DNA of 48,967 nt, from assembly GCA_018895235.1 (NCBI GenBank), contig JAHIOM010000011.1, positions 1 through 48,967 on the forward strand, in the 5' to 3' direction. Numbering within the stretch: position 1 is the first letter of the stretch; the number at the start of each line of letters is the position of its first letter. Below are positions 47,439 to 48,967 of the stretch, piece after piece. Under the pieces are notes generated by a model. The model did not search any database, was not told the DNA's origin, and worked only from the letters and a program-made list of their open reading frames with translations. The translations under genes and the position numbers were made by a program. The stretch comes from Patescibacteria group bacterium (GTDB taxonomy: Bacteria; Patescibacteriota; Minisyncoccia; Minisyncoccales; Staskawiczbacteraceae).

Positions 47439-47639
47439 TTACTTTTTAATATTTTTCCCAGATGCTAAAGAAGTAAACCACAAAATGAATGGTCTTCTTA
47501 ATCTATCTATAGACCAATTATCATCCTTGAAAAGGGAGTTTTTCTCCGCTTTAAATTGGGTAAGTAAAGATAAGGTGGCTTGAAGGTGTAAGGGAGATAA
47601 TTTATTATGTTCTTCTAAAAAATGCTGCTTTTTGGTCAT
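47439..47639 (-). CDS. Small protein between direct repeats, unknown function
   Basis: A 66-residue ORF with balanced composition, for example HNKLSPLHLQATLSLLTQF and NWSIDRLRRPFILWFTSL. It is predicted mostly helical, with no membrane segment of full length. I know no family. It is bounded by two 62-63-nt direct repeats (47375 and 47702), and a terminator follows on the same strand. It is probably a real gene, perhaps as part of a repeat-bounded unit. The plus-strand ORF over the same place looks like a shadow. Confidence 0.55.
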   Translation of the reverse strand: MTKKQHFLEEHNKLSPLHLQATLSLLTQFKAEKNSLFKDDNWSIDRLRRPFILWFTSLASGKNIKK

Positions 47640-47701
47640 AATTTATGATACAATAATTCCCGAAAATAATCAAGTTTATTTGCTCCGCATCGTGGACGAC
47701 A

Positions 47702-47764
47702 TTAGCCTCGCCCGTAGGCCTAGCCTTCGGGCTACGGCCGAGGGAACTTGTTTAGTATAAAAAA
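47702..47764. repeat. Direct repeat family E, copy 2
   Basis: The same 62-nt sequence as copy 1 without one T. A third, degraded relative may lie at 48708-48747 (CTTAGCTCCGCCTAGC...GAACCTGTTTAATG). Copies 1 and 2 are spaced 327 bp apart. Confidence 0.85.
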
Positions 47765-47790
47765 TAACTCACCTTTTTCAAGGTGAGTTA
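47757..47790 (-). terminator. Terminator of Gln-rich protein gene
   Basis: On the minus strand TAACTCACCT-TGAAAA-AGGTGAGTTA is followed by TTTTTTATAC, starting about 26 nt after the stop. Confidence 0.88.
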
Positions 47791-47815
47791 AAAATTAAAA
47801 TCTTTTTAAAGTTTC

Positions 47816-48622
47816 TTATCTTCGCAACCAACCAAATAGCCACCCAAATAATCCTCTGGCTTGCTTTTCTGTTTGCGCTACTTGTTGTAATCTATTTTGT
47901 TCTTGCTCTATATTGCTTATTTGTTCTTGAAGCATAACTTTTACTTCATCGTCGCAAGCGCACTCTTCCCTTAACTGTGTAAGTTGTTGTATTCTTTCTC
48001 TATTGCGATTAACCTCTTGTTCTATTGATTCTGCTGTTTCTTGATCTCCGCCCACAAAAAACCTAACAAAACGACTTCTAGTTTGTATTTTTTCTTCTGC
48101 TCTTATGGTTGCCTGGACCGAATTATCAAATTCTTGGGCAATCTGTGATATTTGAGAACCAATGCCTGAGGTTAAATCTTCCAAAGAAAGCAAAGCATGT
48201 ACAGCTTCTCTAACCTTATTTTGGTTCTGGTATACTTTTTGCTGAACATTGCTTAATCCTTGCATCTCTTGGTTCATTTCCTGCTTCTTTTGCTGAACCA
48301 TTTCTTTTGCTTCGGTCATAGTGCGGGCCTTTTGCTGGTTTCCTGAAATAAGGTTTTGCTGACCAGAACCTTCTTCCTGCTCGCCTTCCCTTGTTTGTGT
48401 TTGCTGCTCTGTCTGTGTTTGCTGCTCTTCTCCGCGATTTTGAGTTTGCTGTTCTGTTTCTGTCTGTACCTGCTGACCCTGTCCAGTTCCTTGACCTTGC
48501 TGGTTTTGTCCAGAATCCATTGTCCCTGTGGCTGGATTATTGGATCCTTGTTGCCCCCCTTGGGCAAAAACCACTGAACCAGATACGATTAAAACTAATG
48601 AAACAAAAATTAATCTTTTCAT
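47816..48622 (-). CDS. Gln-rich secreted or surface protein
   Basis: I use the internal ATG (MKRLIFVSLVLIVSGSVVFAQ), which gives a clean signal peptide of 20 residues and a 268-residue precursor. Residues about 21-95 are low-complexity Gln/Gly/Glu/Thr (QTETEQQTQ-type repeats). About 96-170 form a Gln-rich coiled coil, and about 170-255 are helical with two cysteines (ECACDD). The end GLFGWLFGWLRR is amphipathic or membrane-touching. I know no function; a cell-surface spacer or adhesion role would fit. It has its own terminator. Confidence 0.7.
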   Translation of the reverse strand: MKRLIFVSLVLIVSGSVVFAQGGQQGSNNPATGTMDSGQNQQGQGTGQGQQVQTETEQQTQNRGEEQQTQTEQQTQTREGEQEEGSGQQNLISGNQQKARTMTEAKEMVQQKKQEMNQEMQGLSNVQQKVYQNQNKVREAVHALLSLEDLTSGIGSQISQIAQEFDNSVQATIRAEEKIQTRSRFVRFFVGGDQETAESIEQEVNRNRERIQQLTQLREECACDDEVKVMLQEQISNIEQEQNRLQQVAQTEKQARGLFGWLFGWLRR

Positions 48623-48750
48623 ATTTTTTATATTAATTATTAATCTAAAGACCTTTATTTTATTTATTATAACAAACAAAAAAATTGAAAGCCACTGAGC
48701 AAAAACTTAGCTCCGCCTAGCAGACGACGTTAGAACCTGTTTAATGCAAA

Positions 48751-48957
48751 CTATTTAACCTTATACTTTAAAAGCAGAATAATAGTTAACAAAGGAGTAA
48801 AGAAAAGCAACGCCATATAAAACAAGTCTGATATTTTTCCTATCAGGCTCATTTCGTTTGCAGTCAAAAAGAAAACAATGCCTGGAGTAGTAAAAAATTG
48901 CACAATAAACAAACTAAGTACAATAATATTTAACGAAATTACTAACCTTTTTAACAT
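48751..48957 (-). CDS. Small two-helix membrane protein
   Basis: The 68-residue ORF has two hydrophobic segments (about 5-32 and 45-65) joined by a short polar loop (ANEMSLIGKISD). The N-terminus MLKRL is basic, as in membrane proteins. I recognise no family. It starts about 10 nt from the window edge, so upstream context is unseen. Confidence 0.55.
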   Translation of the reverse strand: MLKRLVISLNIIVLSLFIVQFFTTPGIVFFLTANEMSLIGKISDLFYMALLFFTPLLTIILLLKYKVK

Positions 48958-48967
48958 AAATCTATTT

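Noticed and set aside
48356-48636. Plus-strand Leu/Cys-rich ORFs opposite the Gln-rich gene
   Set aside because: They are complement artefacts of CAG/CAA-rich repeats.

Overview
This window looks like chromosomal DNA of an AT-rich, small-genome bacterium of the Candidate Phyla Radiation (Patescibacteria), most likely Parcubacteria-like. The grounds are several. TsaD carries a long lysine-rich insertion. The ribosomal S1-like protein is small. There is a tandem array of VirB2/TrbC-like (T4SS_pilin type) proteins, and a compact type IV pilus locus that runs into ligA and a rodA-type gene. Nearly all tRNAs lack an encoded CCA, and many short proteins have no clear relatives. The standard genetic code fits every reading frame. 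I made no database search, so the lineage is an inference.

Layout. 1-240: GC-rich hairpin and tRNA-Leu(UAA). 244-987: ZIP metal transporter. 1044-5196 (minus strand): 3D-domain protein, then a mixed tRNA/mRNA run read as ftsH, tRNA-Ile(UAU), tRNA-Val, rluA-type gene, rplS and four more tRNAs. 5695-8893 (minus): a GC-rich orphan gene, a NYN-domain gene and an S1-domain gene. 9198-14221 (plus): MBL-fold hydrolase, small membrane protein, gyrA and four tandem T4SS-type pilins, then tRNA-Leu(UAG). 14474-18941 (minus): tsaD, valS, prsW-like and hsp20 as one operon. 19052-22983: tRNA-Glu with a glycosyltransferase, convergent with recG, then tRNA-Arg. 23065-23866: two tRNA-Ser genes and a PD-(D/E)XK endonuclease gene inside a 716-bp cassette bounded by a 27-bp copy of the tRNA-Ser(GCU) 3' end. 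23927-24655: comF. 24715-35854: the type IV pilus locus (pilM, N, O, a PilP-like gene, pilB, pilT, pilC, a GIY-YIG cassette, pilin, pilD and four minor pseudopilins). Then ligA, a rodA-type gene, an IS481-like element and a zinc-ribbon gene. 40631-47255 (minus): a second prepilin, rsmI, a P-type cation ATPase, an ATP-grasp enzyme, a SET-domain protein and a cupin. 47439-48957 (minus): a small protein between direct repeats, a Gln-rich secreted protein and a small membrane protein.

How the genes work together. The pilus locus holds a full motor and platform (PilB, PilT, PilC, PilM, PilN, PilO), the peptidase and both major and minor pilins. It fits a surface-attachment apparatus, with the VirB2-like array a second possible filament or channel. 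Much of the rest is housekeeping: translation, DNA replication and repair, tRNA modification, and membrane proteolysis.

The most unusual content is repetitive. At least five families of small palindromic or inverted-repeat elements are scattered through the window. Some sit in frame inside genes (P-type ATPase, L19, pilD, a PilX-like gene, a prepilin leader). Others sit in leaders, where paired-base changes keep their hairpins intact. One family forms tandem pairs, each copy with a Shine-Dalgarno sequence and a 15-18 codon mini-ORF. Two nuclease genes of homing type, PD-(D/E)XK at tRNA-Ser and GIY-YIG inside the pilus operon, are each boxed by repeats and are candidate drivers of this DNA.
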